A stretch of 12,816 nucleotides of DNA, taken from Burkholderiales bacterium. GTDB taxonomy: Bacteria > Pseudomonadota > Gammaproteobacteria > Burkholderiales > Burkholderiaceae_C. Below the pieces are notes generated by a model, which saw only the letters and a program-made list of their open reading frames with translations, was not told where the DNA came from and made no database searches. This document shows positions 1-7,121 of the stretch, piece by piece (positions within the stretch are counted from its first letter, which is position 1; the number at the start of each line of letters is the position of its first letter). The position numbers and the translations under genes are program-made. The stretch spans positions 1 through 12,816 of the forward strand of contig CANFYD010000050.1 in NCBI GenBank assembly GCA_947450745.1. Reading direction: 5' to 3'.

Positions 1-126
1 CTGGCCGTAGGGTGCCAGCTCGGGTGCATCGGAGCGAATCGTGTCGATGCGGTTGTCCAGCGCCAGCGCCTCACCGCTGAAGACGCAGAGGGCGGCGGAC
101 AGCGCCGCTAGGGAGTTTTTGGACAT
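1..126 (-). CDS. Secreted protein, N-terminal fragment (possible alpha/beta hydrolase)
   Basis: Only the first 42 codons lie in the window; the gene continues past the left edge. The product opens with a short basic start (MSKNS), a hydrophobic alanine-rich stretch and ALA-type residues near position 22, which is a typical Sec signal peptide, so the protein is probably exported. The start ATG at 126 is preceded by GAGG (133-136) with 6 bases of spacing. The mature part begins LDNRIDTIRSDAPELAPYG, which resembles N-termini I recall from dienelactone-hydrolase-like or acetylhydrolase-like alpha/beta hydrolases. That resemblance is from memory and weak, since no catalytic motif is in view. It is on the same strand as the cyd operon, 159 bases after cydX, so it may or may not be co-transcribed. 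That an exported protein starts here is well supported; its function is not. Confidence 0.6.
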   Translation of the reverse strand, partial: MSKNSLAALSAALCVFSGEALALDNRIDTIRSDAPELAPYGQ

Positions 127-151
127 ATATCGCCTCGTTGCTTGACCGACT

Positions 152-172
152 GCGCGCCGACAACAGGCGCGC
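152..172. other. GC-rich inverted repeat after the cyd operon
   Basis: GCGCGCC (152-158) and GGCGCGC (166-172) form a perfect 7-bp stem around a 7-base loop. It lies between the end of cydX and the next minus-strand gene, about 26 bases before that gene's start. No run of T follows on the minus strand, so it is a poor match to an intrinsic terminator. It could slow readthrough from cydX or be a leader hairpin of the downstream gene. The rest of the 127-285 spacer shows nothing I can name. Confidence 0.3.
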
Positions 173-285
173 GCGGAGCATACCTGTCAAGACGGAATTG
201 GACGGGCAGGCGCATCGGTCTAGCGAGGACGGTTAGCGGTTGGCTTGGCAAGTTCTGCGGGTCGCCGCCGACCATAGCTGGCCAG

Positions 286-435
286 TTACAAGCGCTCCTG
301 CCCGTGGGCGGGTTCGGGGGTGGCGAGCTTTTCCTTGCGGATCACCTCGTCGTCCATCAGCTCGTACCACATGGCGTTGAGCACGGCAAAAGCGGCAGCC
401 AGGGGCAGGCCGAGAATCCAGGAGAAGTACCACAT
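286..435 (-). CDS. cydX: CydX, small subunit of cytochrome bd quinol oxidase
   Basis: This 49-residue protein begins MWYFSWILGLPLAAAFAVLN, followed by AMWYEL, the hallmark N-terminus of the CydX/YbgT family. It has one transmembrane helix (about residues 4-22) and a short charged tail. CydX is a single-pass subunit that packs against CydA and is needed for stable, active cytochrome bd. The gene follows cydB after 9 untranslated bases; its Shine-Dalgarno AGGA overlaps the cydB stop codon, so the two are translationally linked. The length is slightly above the usual 30-40 residues because of the tail (EPAHGQERL). It is the last gene of cydDCABX. The call rests on sequence identity and on position. 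Confidence 0.95.
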   Translation of the reverse strand: MWYFSWILGLPLAAAFAVLNAMWYELMDDEVIRKEKLATPEPAHGQERL

Positions 436-442
436 GATGTTG

Positions 443-446
443 TCCT
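443..446 (-). promoter_or_regulatory. Ribosome binding site of cydX overlapping the cydB stop
   Basis: On the minus strand the cydB stop TAG runs straight into TAGGACAACATCATG. The AGGA lies 7 bases before the cydX ATG and shares two bases with the cydB stop. This fixes the cydX start and suggests termination-reinitiation coupling. Confidence 0.7.
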
Positions 447-1599
447 AGTAAGCGTGACTGCTGTCGTCGCGGATGGCGTTTTGATCGACCTTGCCCCACA
501 GCACGTGGTAGACCCAGGTGGTGTAAGCCAAGATGAGGGGAATGAAGATGCCGGTCACGACCAGCATGATGAACAGCGTCAGGTGGCTGGAGGAGGAGTC
601 CCACACCGTCAGGCTGGCGCGCGGGTCGATCGACGAAGGCAAGATGAAGGGGAACATCGATGCGCCGACGCTCAGGATGATGCCGGCGATGGACAGCGCC
701 GCCGCCAGCAAGCCCAAGCCGCCGCGCCGCGCCGCCAGCGCCAACGCGGCTCCCAACGCCCCGATGAAGCCGGCCAGCGGGGCGGCCAGCGTCCACGGGT
801 GAGCCGCGTAATTGGTGAACCAGGCACCGGCCTGCACCTCGGCGGTCTTCAGCAGCGGATTCGATGGGCCCATCACATCGACCACGCTGGTAATGCGGTA
901 GCCCTCGACGCTGGACCAGAGCAGCCCACCGGCGACTGCAAAAAGCAGGATGGTGAGCAGCGCGGCAAGCAGGCCGTAACGGCGAGCACGCTCGGCCACA
1001 GGGCCGTCGGTCTTGAGGACCAACCAGGCGGCACCGTGCATCACCAGCATAGCCACCGAGACCAGGCCAGCCAACAGCGCAAACGGGTTCAACAGGTCGA
1101 AGAAACTGCCGTCGTAAAAGATGTGCATGTCAGCGCTGAAGCGGAACGGCACGCCCTGCAACACATTGCCCATCGCCACGCCGAAGATCAGCGCCGGCAC
1201 CAGGCCGCTGAAGAACAGCACCGCGTCCCAGCGCTGACGCCACTGCGGCTGCTCGCGCTTGCTGCGGAACTTGAAAGCCACCGGCCGCAGGATCAGCGCG
1301 ATGAGGATCGCGAACATGGCCAGGTAGAAGCCCGAAAACGAGACCGCATAAAGCTGCGGCCAAGCGGCGAAGACCGCGCCGCCGCCCAGGATCAACCAGA
1401 CCTGATTGCCCTCCCAGACCGGGCCGATGCTGTTGATGACGACGCGCCGCTCCAGGTCGGTGTGGGCCACAAAGGGCAGCAAGATGCCGGTGCCCAGATC
1501 GAAACCGTCGGTGACGGCAAAGCCCACCAGCAGCACGCCGATCAGCAGCCACCAGATCAGGCGCAGGGTGTCGTAGTTCAAAAGTTCATGCAGGATCAT
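445..1599 (-). CDS. cydB: Cytochrome bd quinol oxidase subunit II
   Basis: The 384-residue product has the usual CydB length. It carries the family motifs DGFDLG (31-36) near the N-terminus and GPVWEGNQVWLILGGG (59-74), followed by a WPQLYA segment and multiple hydrophobic helices. CydB is the second large membrane subunit of the bd oxidase; it pairs with CydA to form the quinol:O2 oxidoreductase of the inner membrane. Its start ATG overlaps the cydA stop by four bases (ATGA, 1596-1599), the usual sign of coupled translation. cydX follows 9 bases after the stop. Nothing in the sequence suggests truncation. Separation from the CIO (cyanide-insensitive) subgroup cannot be made from CydB alone. 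Confidence 0.96.
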   Translation of the reverse strand: MILHELLNYDTLRLIWWLLIGVLLVGFAVTDGFDLGTGILLPFVAHTDLERRVVINSIGPVWEGNQVWLILGGGAVFAAWPQLYAVSFSGFYLAMFAILIALILRPVAFKFRSKREQPQWRQRWDAVLFFSGLVPALIFGVAMGNVLQGVPFRFSADMHIFYDGSFFDLLNPFALLAGLVSVAMLVMHGAAWLVLKTDGPVAERARRYGLLAALLTILLFAVAGGLLWSSVEGYRITSVVDVMGPSNPLLKTAEVQAGAWFTNYAAHPWTLAAPLAGFIGALGAALALAARRGGLGLLAAALSIAGIILSVGASMFPFILPSSIDPRASLTVWDSSSSHLTLFIMLVVTGIFIPLILAYTTWVYHVLWGKVDQNAIRDDSSHAY

Positions 1600-3248
1600 G
1601 ATTCACTCCGCGCAAAGTCAAGGGGAGGGATGACGCCAGCAGCAGGTGCTGCCGAAACGAGGGGCCGGAAGGAGTCGCCCGTGTTGCCCTTGTTGCCCAT
1701 ATTGCCCACAGCGGGCTGGTGCTCTCGTTCCGGCCCGGCCTTGATCACCTTCAGCATCAGCTTCATTTCGATGACGAGCAGCACCGTGTAGATCGCGATA
1801 AAGCCGCCCAGCGTCAGCAACAGCGTCTTCACGCCGAGGTTGGAGACCGCCACCGCCGTCGGCAGCACGCCTTCGATGATCCAGGGCTGACGGCCGAACT
1901 CGGCCACCAACCAACCGGCCTCAATGGCAATCCAGGGCAAGGGAATGGCGAACACGGCGGCCTTCAGCAACCAGCCATAGCGGTCCAGCTTGCGGCGTGC
2001 CGACAGCACGAAGAAGGTGGCCGTCAGCAAGATCAGCAGCGCGCCGATGCCGACCATCAGGCGAAACAGCCAGAACAGCGGCGCCACTTGCGGCACGGTG
2101 TCCCAGGCGGCTTGCTTGATCTGCGCTGGCGTGGCGGTGCGCGGGTCGTCCACATAGCGCTTCAGCAGCAAGGCATAGCCGAGGTCGGTGCCGTGTTCCT
2201 CGAAGGCATCGCGCACGCTTTGCGGCACGGTGGTGGTGCTGCCGGCGGCGCGTATCGTCTGCAGTGCGTCGTAGGCCTGGATGCCGCCGGCGATGCGCAG
2301 CTCGGCGCGGCCGACCAGTTCGTTGATGCCGGGAATGACGCCGGTCAGCGAACGCGTGCCGATCAAGCCCATCAGCGCCGGGATGTGCAGGGCGTAATGC
2401 GTCTCGCGAGCGGCCTGGTCGGGGAAGCCGAAGGCGGTGAACGCGGCCGGGGCGGGCTCGGTCTCCCACATCGCCTCAATGGCGGCGAGCTTCATTTTCT
2501 GGTGTTCGCTCGACAAATAGCCGCTCTCGTCACCCAGCACCGTCACCGACAACGCAGCCGCCAAGCCGAAGGACGCGGCCACGGTCATCGAGCGCTTGGC
2601 CAACTCGACATGGCGGCCCTTCGACAAATACCAGGCCGACACGCCGAGCACGAACACGGACGCGCACAAATAGCCGGCCGACACCGTGTGCACGAACTTG
2701 GCCTGCGCCACCGGGTTGGTCAGCACCGCGAAGAAGTCGGTCACCTCCATGCGCATGGTCTGCGGGTTGAAGGCCGAGCCGACCGGGTTCTGCATCCAGC
2801 CGTTGGCGATCAAGATCCACAGCGCCGAGAAGTTCGAGCCGATGGCGACCGCCCAGGTCGTCGCCAAGTGGCCGACCTTGGAGAGCTTGTCCCAGCCGAA
2901 GAAGAACAGGCCGACGAAGGTGGCTTCCAGGAAGAAGGCCATCAGCCCTTCGATCGCCAGCGGCGCGCCGAAGATGTCGCCGACGTAGTGGCTGTAGTAG
3001 CTCCAGTTCATGCCGAACTGGAACTCCATCACGACGCCAGTGGCCACGCCCATCGCAAAGTTGATGCCGAACAGCGTGCCCCAGAACTTGGTCATGTCGC
3101 GCCAGATCACCCGGCCCGTCATCACGTAGACGGTCTCCATGATGGCCAGCAGAATAGACAGCCCCAGCGTCAGCGGTACGAACAAAAAGTGATACAGCGC
3201 GGTGACGGCAAACTGCAACCGTGAGAGCGCGACGATGTCGAGATCCAT
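1596..3248 (-). CDS. cydA: Cytochrome bd quinol oxidase subunit I
   Basis: The 550-residue CydA carries the quinol site and all three haems. Aligned by eye to E. coli CydA, key residues are kept: His20 (E. coli H19), Glu100 and Glu108 (E99, E107), haem b558 ligands His187 and Met398 (H186, M393), and Glu450 in the VAEFGRQPW segment (E445). The Q-loop (about 241-390) is long and keeps Lys253 and Glu258 (K252, E257), which places it in the long-Q-loop E. coli type rather than the short-loop CIO type. AAGGA (3255-3259) lies 6 bases before the ATG. The last 46 residues (505-550) after the final helix are an extension, with a GN-x repeat at 515-524. It lies 41 bases after cydC and overlaps cydB by 4 bases. 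It is predicted to reduce O2 with electrons from quinol, without proton pumping. Confidence 0.97.
   Translation of the reverse strand: MDLDIVALSRLQFAVTALYHFLFVPLTLGLSILLAIMETVYVMTGRVIWRDMTKFWGTLFGINFAMGVATGVVMEFQFGMNWSYYSHYVGDIFGAPLAIEGLMAFFLEATFVGLFFFGWDKLSKVGHLATTWAVAIGSNFSALWILIANGWMQNPVGSAFNPQTMRMEVTDFFAVLTNPVAQAKFVHTVSAGYLCASVFVLGVSAWYLSKGRHVELAKRSMTVAASFGLAAALSVTVLGDESGYLSSEHQKMKLAAIEAMWETEPAPAAFTAFGFPDQAARETHYALHIPALMGLIGTRSLTGVIPGINELVGRAELRIAGGIQAYDALQTIRAAGSTTTVPQSVRDAFEEHGTDLGYALLLKRYVDDPRTATPAQIKQAAWDTVPQVAPLFWLFRLMVGIGALLILLTATFFVLSARRKLDRYGWLLKAAVFAIPLPWIAIEAGWLVAEFGRQPWIIEGVLPTAVAVSNLGVKTLLLTLGGFIAIYTVLLVIEMKLMLKVIKAGPEREHQPAVGNMGNKGNTGDSFRPLVSAAPAAGVIPPLDFARSES
1675..1710. repeat. 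Four tandem 9-bp units inside the cydA 3' end
   Basis: Reading the plus strand, TCGCCCGTG, TTGCCCTTG, TTGCCCATA and TTGCCCACA follow each other without gaps, so the core T-Y-GCCC recurs every 9 bases. On the coding strand they give the GN-x tripeptide repeats of the CydA tail. The period of 9 keeps the frame, so copy-number change would lengthen or shorten the tail without breaking the gene. Confidence 0.75.
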
Positions 3249-3254
3249 GAGATG

Positions 3255-3259
3255 TCCTT
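3255..3259 (-). promoter_or_regulatory. Ribosome binding site of cydA
   Basis: AAGGA on the minus strand is followed by 6 bases and then the ATG at 3248. It sits at the end of a 41-base AT-richer gap between cydC and cydA, the only untranslated gap longer than 9 bases inside the operon. Confidence 0.6.
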
Positions 3260-3289
3260 CTTCCTTTTTAACTTTTCAACTGTTACCGA

Positions 3290-4981
3290 TCAATCGGGGC
3301 GTAAGGCGCACAGGGCAGCGTCGAAGCCTGGCGTGCCACGTCGGAGGTCGGCTTTGACGCGGCCGGCTTGCAAAATAACCAGGCGGTCGGCCAGCGCCGC
3401 TTCACGCCGCAAATGGGTCGCGATCAGCAGGCTGCGGCCGGCGGCCAAATGGCTCAGGCGCTGCAACACGTCGTGCGCGGTGGCGAGGTCCAGCGCCTCG
3501 GTCGGCTCGTCCAGAATCCACAGCGGCGTGTCGCGCAACAGCAGCCGCGCCAACGCCAAGCGGCGCGCTTGCCCGCCCGACAGGCCCAGCCCACCCTCGC
3601 CCAGCGGGGTGTCCAAGCCGCCGGCCAAGGCGCGCACGGTATCGGCCAAGCCTGCATCCTGCAGCACCGCCCACAGTCTCGTGTCATCAGCCAACGGGTC
3701 GGCCAACAGCAGGTTGTCGCGCAGGCTGTCCTGGAACAGTTCGGTGCGCTGGCTCAGCAAGCAGGCGGTGTGCGCCGAGACCGTACCGGCGTCGGGCGTC
3801 AACTCGGCGGTGGCCACGGCCAGCACGGTCGATTTGCCGGCCCCACTCGGCCCGATCAGCGCAACGCGCTCGCCCGCCGCGATGCTGAGCGAGAACTGCG
3901 CCAGCGTCGGCGCGCTGCTGCCCGGGTAGCGTGCCACGACAGCGGTCAAGCACAGGGCGAGCGGGTCGGTGTCGTCAGGCGACGTTGCCACAGTCACTTC
4001 GGCCAGTGCCAGCCGCGGCGCGAGCCGCTTCAGTGCCAGCCAGGTGCGGCCGGCATCCAAGGCACCGCGTCGCAGCGCCGCAAACGGCTCGACGGCCGTC
4101 AGCGCGACCAGCAGCGCCAGGGCAGCGCCCGGCACGCCGATCACCTCGTTGCCGACCAGCGCGCCCACCGCCAACAACACGGCAACCAAGCTCACCGTGC
4201 TGGCAGCGGCGTAGCCGACACCGGCCGCCGTCTCCAGGCGGTTCAGCGCCAGGTCGGCCTGGGCCAAGCGCAGGTCGATGTGCGCCAACGCATCGCGCTG
4301 AGCGTCCAGGCGGCCGGCCATCAAGAGGTCGGTCTGCCCGGCGACGAGGTCGATGGTGGCCGCGCGCAAGGCTTCCAGGCCATGGGCACGCTGCACCGCC
4401 GGCCGCCGCGCCAGGCGGGCCGTCACGACCGCCAAGCCTCCGCCGCTGACGACCAGCCACAGCGCCAAGCCCAAGCCGAGGCCGACATGCATGAAGCCCA
4501 ACAGCAAACCGGCCAGCACCGCCGCACCCAGCGCGGCGGTGGCGGGCACGAGCAAGCGCAAATAGAGCGATTCCAGCGCGTCGAGATCGGCCGTCAGGCG
4601 GAACAGCAGCTTGGCCGGCTGGCGGAGCAGCGCCCGGGCCGCGTCGGCCCCCGCCCAAGCGCGGAACAAGCGCACGCGCAGGGCGGCCAAAACGGCGAAG
4701 GTCGCGTCGTGCGTCAGCAGGCGCTCGGCATAACGCGAGCCGGTGCGCCCCACGGCCAGCAGCCGGATGCCGGCCGACGGCGCAAAGACGTCGAACATGA
4801 AGGCGGTGGCAGGCACCAAGCCTGCTAAGGCCGTCGCGGTAATGAACCAGCCCGACAGACCCAGCAAGGCCATGCCGGTCAACACCGTCAGCGCCGCCAG
4901 CAGCGCGCCGCCCAGCAACGGTCGCAACTGCGTGGCGAGCATTGCCCGCAAAGCCGGGCTCAAGGTGTTCCACAGTGTCAT
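3290..4981 (-). CDS. cydC: CydC subunit of the CydDC thiol-exporting ABC transporter
   Basis: The 563-residue protein has an N-terminal six-helix ABC exporter domain (about 1-320) followed by an ATPase domain. CydC-type features are GLSGWFITATALAG (41-54) and RYAERLLTHDATFAVLAALR (83-102). The ATPase part shows Walker A GPSGAGKS (377-384), signature LSGGQ (467-471), Walker B LWILDEP (487-493) and a switch histidine in ATHLR (521-525). With CydD it forms a heterodimer that exports cysteine and glutathione to the periplasm and is required for cytochrome bd assembly; haem binding has also been reported for E. coli CydDC. The ATG overlaps the cydD stop by four bases (4978-4981). cydA follows 41 bases downstream. 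The C and D assignment rests on the THDATF-type motif here and on gene order. Confidence 0.94.
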   Translation of the reverse strand: MTLWNTLSPALRAMLATQLRPLLGGALLAALTVLTGMALLGLSGWFITATALAGLVPATAFMFDVFAPSAGIRLLAVGRTGSRYAERLLTHDATFAVLAALRVRLFRAWAGADAARALLRQPAKLLFRLTADLDALESLYLRLLVPATAALGAAVLAGLLLGFMHVGLGLGLALWLVVSGGGLAVVTARLARRPAVQRAHGLEALRAATIDLVAGQTDLLMAGRLDAQRDALAHIDLRLAQADLALNRLETAAGVGYAAASTVSLVAVLLAVGALVGNEVIGVPGAALALLVALTAVEPFAALRRGALDAGRTWLALKRLAPRLALAEVTVATSPDDTDPLALCLTAVVARYPGSSAPTLAQFSLSIAAGERVALIGPSGAGKSTVLAVATAELTPDAGTVSAHTACLLSQRTELFQDSLRDNLLLADPLADDTRLWAVLQDAGLADTVRALAGGLDTPLGEGGLGLSGGQARRLALARLLLRDTPLWILDEPTEALDLATAHDVLQRLSHLAAGRSLLIATHLRREAALADRLVILQAGRVKADLRRGTPGFDAALCALRPD

Positions 4982-6726
4982 GCCGCTTGCTCCAGCGCCA
5001 GCCTAAGCCCCAAGGAATCCAGCCGGATGACGCGCCCCAGGCGGGCCGCCAGCACCGGGTCATGCGTGGCCACAATCAGGGTCTTGCCCTGCGCCAGCGC
5101 GATCAGCGCGGTGCTGACACGGTCGGCGGTGTCGGTATCCAGGTGCGCCGTCGGCTCGTCCACCAGCAGCAAATCGGCCTGACCCTGCACGGCCAAGCGG
5201 GCCAGCGCCAGCCGCACCGCCTCGCCACCGGACAAGCCGCTGCCACCTTCGCCCAGCAGCGCCATCGGCCGGGCCTGCGGCACCGCCTCAAGCCGGGCTG
5301 CACCAAGCGCTGCTTGCAACGCCGCCGCGCTGATGCCGGCCCGGCCCAGGGTGATGTTGGCTTCGACCCGGCCGGCAAACACATGCGGGTGCTGGCCCAG
5401 CCAGCCGATGCGCTGGCGCAAGGCCCCCACGCTGCGGTCAGACAGCGTGACGCCGCCGATGACGATCTGCCCGCGCGCGGCCGGCAACAGCCCGGCCAAC
5501 AGCGACAGCAAAGCCGTCTTGCCGCTGCCGCTGCCGCCCAGCAAGGCGACATGCTCGCCCGCCGCCACGCGCAGCTCGAAACCGGCGAACAGCGACGCTT
5601 CACCCGGATGCGAAAAATGCAGATCGCGCACTCGCACGGACGGCGCAGTGACGGCCAGCGGCTGGCCAACCGAGCCGGCAACCTCGACGGCGGCCAAGGC
5701 TCCCGCACCAGCACCAGCATCGGCACCTGCACCAGCTCCCGGCAGGGCGATCTGATGCCGCGCCAGCTGCTCCAGAGCCTGCAAGGCAGCCTTGCCGGCG
5801 GCGCTGTCATGCCACACCGATGCCAGCTCGCGCAGGGGCTCGAAAAAGGCCGGTGCCAACAGCAAGATGAACAAGCCCTGCCCCAAGCTGAGGCGCTGGC
5901 CCCAGGCCCCAAAGTTCAGTGACCCCAGCAAATGAAAGCCGATGTAGACCGCCACCATCGCCACGCCGAGCGCTGCAAACAGCTCCAGCACGGCGGAGGA
6001 AAGAAAAGCGATCCGCAGCACCGCCATCGTCCGCTGCCGCAGCGACTGCGCGGCTGAATCCAGCCGCTCGGCGGTCGCATCCACTGCCGCGAGCGCGCGC
6101 AGCGTGCTCAGCCCGCGCAGCCGGTCGAGCAAAAAGGCATTCATGCCGCCCATCTCGACCAGCTGCGCCTTGCTGGCCGCCTGCGCGCGCCAACCGACGA
6201 GGGCCATGAAGACGGGGATCAGCGGAGCCGCCAGCAGCAGGACCAAGGCGGGCACCCAGGCCTGACTGGCCACCACGGCCAGAATGACCGGCGGCACGAC
6301 CATCACGCGCCAGCGCGTCGGCTGGTAGCGCAGCAAATAGGGCACCACGGCCTCGGCCTGTTCAGCCATCACGCTGGCCGCTTGACCCGAGGCCGCACGG
6401 CTGCGGTCCAGCGGTGAGCCGGCCGCCAGCGCCGCAGCCACCTGTGCCCGCAAGCTCGACAAATGCGCCCGGGCCGCGATGAAAATTCGCCGCGTCGCCC
6501 AGGCTTCGACCACGGCGCGCAGGCCGCCAAACCCGAGGATGCCGACAGCCGGCCACAGCACCGCCGCCATGCCCTGCCCAGCGGCCAAGCCTTGCACGGC
6601 CCAGGCCAGCAGCGCCGCTTGCGGCAGCCAGAGCAAGGCCGCCCCACCCTGCACGCGACTCGCCAGCGCATCAGCAGCCAGCGGTGGCAGAGCGGGGTTT
6701 GAAGGTGTCGGCACGGGCGATTTCAT
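4978..6726 (-). CDS. cydD: CydD subunit of the CydDC thiol-exporting ABC transporter
   Basis: The 582-residue protein is the first gene of the operon. The membrane domain (about 25-310) includes AAPLIPVFMALVG (166-178), FLLDRLRGLSTLRAL (198-212) and LLLAPAFFEPLREL (288-301), all CydD-like. The ATPase domain carries Walker A GGSGSGKT (397-404), signature LSGGE (498-502), Walker B LLLVDEP (519-525) and ATHD (553-556). An Ala/Gly-rich linker at about 330-344 separates the two domains. I used the first ATG at 6726; no convincing Shine-Dalgarno precedes it, and a GTG four codons later is a possible alternative. The product pairs with CydC to export reductant needed for bd oxidase maturation. A sigma54-type promoter at 6858-6872 faces this gene and would give a leader of about 120 bases. 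Confidence 0.93.
   Translation of the reverse strand: MKSPVPTPSNPALPPLAADALASRVQGGAALLWLPQAALLAWAVQGLAAGQGMAAVLWPAVGILGFGGLRAVVEAWATRRIFIAARAHLSSLRAQVAAALAAGSPLDRSRAASGQAASVMAEQAEAVVPYLLRYQPTRWRVMVVPPVILAVVASQAWVPALVLLLAAPLIPVFMALVGWRAQAASKAQLVEMGGMNAFLLDRLRGLSTLRALAAVDATAERLDSAAQSLRQRTMAVLRIAFLSSAVLELFAALGVAMVAVYIGFHLLGSLNFGAWGQRLSLGQGLFILLLAPAFFEPLRELASVWHDSAAGKAALQALEQLARHQIALPGAGAGADAGAGAGALAAVEVAGSVGQPLAVTAPSVRVRDLHFSHPGEASLFAGFELRVAAGEHVALLGGSGSGKTALLSLLAGLLPAARGQIVIGGVTLSDRSVGALRQRIGWLGQHPHVFAGRVEANITLGRAGISAAALQAALGAARLEAVPQARPMALLGEGGSGLSGGEAVRLALARLAVQGQADLLLVDEPTAHLDTDTADRVSTALIALAQGKTLIVATHDPVLAARLGRVIRLDSLGLRLALEQAA
5695..5739. repeat. Low-complexity GCACCA-like repeat encoding the CydD linker
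   Basis: The stretch is built from near-repeats of GCACCA and GCACCT on the plus strand and encodes about 15 residues of only Ala, Gly and Asp at the junction of the CydD membrane and ATPase domains. It looks like slippage-prone microsatellite DNA. It is in frame and does not disturb any transporter motif. Confidence 0.6.
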
Positions 6727-6795
6727 CGGGTGGGTTGGATAGAGGTCTGGAGCTTGGGCTGCAGAAGGGCGACGTTAGCCGGACAGGCTGCTTCA

Positions 6796-6818
6796 CTGCG
6801 ACACTGCCAACGCTGCCA
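6796..6818. repeat. CTGCCA-type units at 8-9 bp spacing in the cydD leader
   Basis: CTGCGA (6796-6801), CTGCCA (6804-6809) and CTGCCA (6813-6818) follow at 8- and 9-base steps and end in ...CTGCCAAATGA. The array resembles the one upstream of fisR (8559-8582), which ends in CTGCCAAATCA. It lies downstream of the predicted start of the cyd transcript, so it is either a repressing or autoregulatory site, a leader element, or simply a dispersed short repeat. Confidence 0.5.
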
Positions 6819-6857
6819 AATGACCTCGTCAGGGCAGTGGCCTGATGAGCGACTACT

Positions 6858-6872
6858 TCAAGAAGCGTGCCA
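6858..6872 (-). promoter_or_regulatory. Sigma54-type (-24/-12) promoter for cydDCABX
   Basis: On the minus strand the sequence reads TTGGCACGCTTCTTGAAG. TGGCACG is a perfect -24 half and the GG to GA spacing is the required 10 bases. The -12 half is TTGA where the consensus has TTGC, the only mismatch in the core. The plus-strand promoter at 8719-8733 has the same TGGCACGC, the same TCTTGA and the same deviation. Transcription would start near 6846, about 120 bases before cydD. An IHF-like site and inverted repeats lie upstream, as expected for a promoter that needs an enhancer-bound activator. Confidence 0.55.
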
Positions 6873-6900
6873 AGCGCAGGGCGCAGCCGCTCTTGCGTGG

Positions 6901-6913
6901 CAGAGGCTTGATT
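6901..6913 (-). promoter_or_regulatory. IHF-like site between UAS and cyd promoter
   Basis: Read against YAANNNNTTGATW (the reverse complement of the IHF consensus WATCAANNNNTTR), CAGAGGCTTGATT matches every defined position except one (G for A). It sits between the sigma54 promoter and the nearest CTGCC/GGCAG inverted repeat, the place where IHF bends DNA in many sigma54 promoters. One-mismatch matches are common by chance, so position is the main support. Confidence 0.35.
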
Positions 6914-6928
6914 TGATTGGAAATAGTC

Positions 6929-6986
6929 CTGCCTGTGCGGCAGCGGCGCGTCTGGCCTCGACGGGCATTCACTGCCGTTTGGCAGT
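6929..6986. promoter_or_regulatory. Two inverted repeats, candidate activator sites upstream of cydD
   Basis: CTGCC-TGTGC-GGCAG (6929-6943) and ACTGCC-GTTT-GGCAGT (6971-6986) are both perfect dyads of the same half-site. Their centres are about 42 bases apart, close to four helical turns, so they would lie on the same DNA face. They are about 60 to 115 bases upstream of the -24 element, a usual distance for sites of a sigma54 activator. FisR is the obvious candidate ligand because it is encoded next door; the binding itself is inferred. Confidence 0.45.
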
Positions 6987-7048
6987 CAGCAGCCGCCAAG
7001 TACCGCCAAATTCGGGCGCTATGGCAGCGGCAGGTCGGCCATTGGCAG

Positions 7049-7121
7049 ACGCGGATCTTGATCCGCCCTGCGTGGCTCCGGCACTGTGGCGTTCCAACGC
7101 AGGGCGGGTCGCGACCCGCGT
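7049..7121. repeat. REP-like inverted doublet after fisR
   Basis: Two 25-base units, 7097-7121 on the plus strand and 7049-7073 on the minus strand, face each other across 23 bases. They share ACGCAGGGCGG at one end and CCGCGT at the other and differ at only four positions. Each contains its own hairpin: GCGGATCTTGATCCGC (7051-7066) and GCGGGTCGCGACCCGC (7104-7119). The differences in the stems compensate (A-T replaced by G-C). The whole can also fold as one long stem. This is the layout of REP/BIME elements. It begins 4 bases beyond the fisR stop and may stabilise the fisR mRNA end or act as a weak terminator; there is no T-run. Confidence 0.7.

Noticed and set aside
142..1791. Long plus-strand open frame opposite cydX, cydB and the end of cydA
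   Set aside because: It is antisense to clear membrane-protein genes and its product is a Gln/Arg/His-rich mix with no domain, as expected from GC-rich antisense frames.
1719..3224. Long plus-strand open frame opposite cydA
   Set aside because: Same antisense low-complexity character; cydA on the other strand has all its haem ligands.
3249..3289. Possible sigma70 promoter in the cydC-cydA gap (TTGATC, 17 bases, TAAAAA on the minus strand)
   Set aside because: Each hexamer matches only four of six positions, and the transcript would begin on or beside the cydA ribosome binding site.
3368..4828. Plus-strand open frame opposite cydC
   Set aside because: Shadow of cydC with Gln/Arg-rich composition and no motif.
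6845..6916. 23-codon plus-strand frame starting MSDYFKKRAKRRAQPLLRGR
   Set aside because: It looks peptide-like and basic, but it has no clear Shine-Dalgarno or promoter, and it overlaps the minus-strand sigma54 element. A relic or chance frame is more likely.
6908..6919. TTGATTTGATTG as an FNR/Anr box for the oxygen-regulated cyd operon
   Set aside because: It lacks the second half-site ATCAA at the required spacing; it fits the one-mismatch IHF reading better.
7104..7119. GCGGGTCGCGACCCGC as an intrinsic terminator of fisR
   Set aside because: There is no T-run on the minus strand after it, and it is one unit of the inverted doublet, so I list it as a REP-like repeat.
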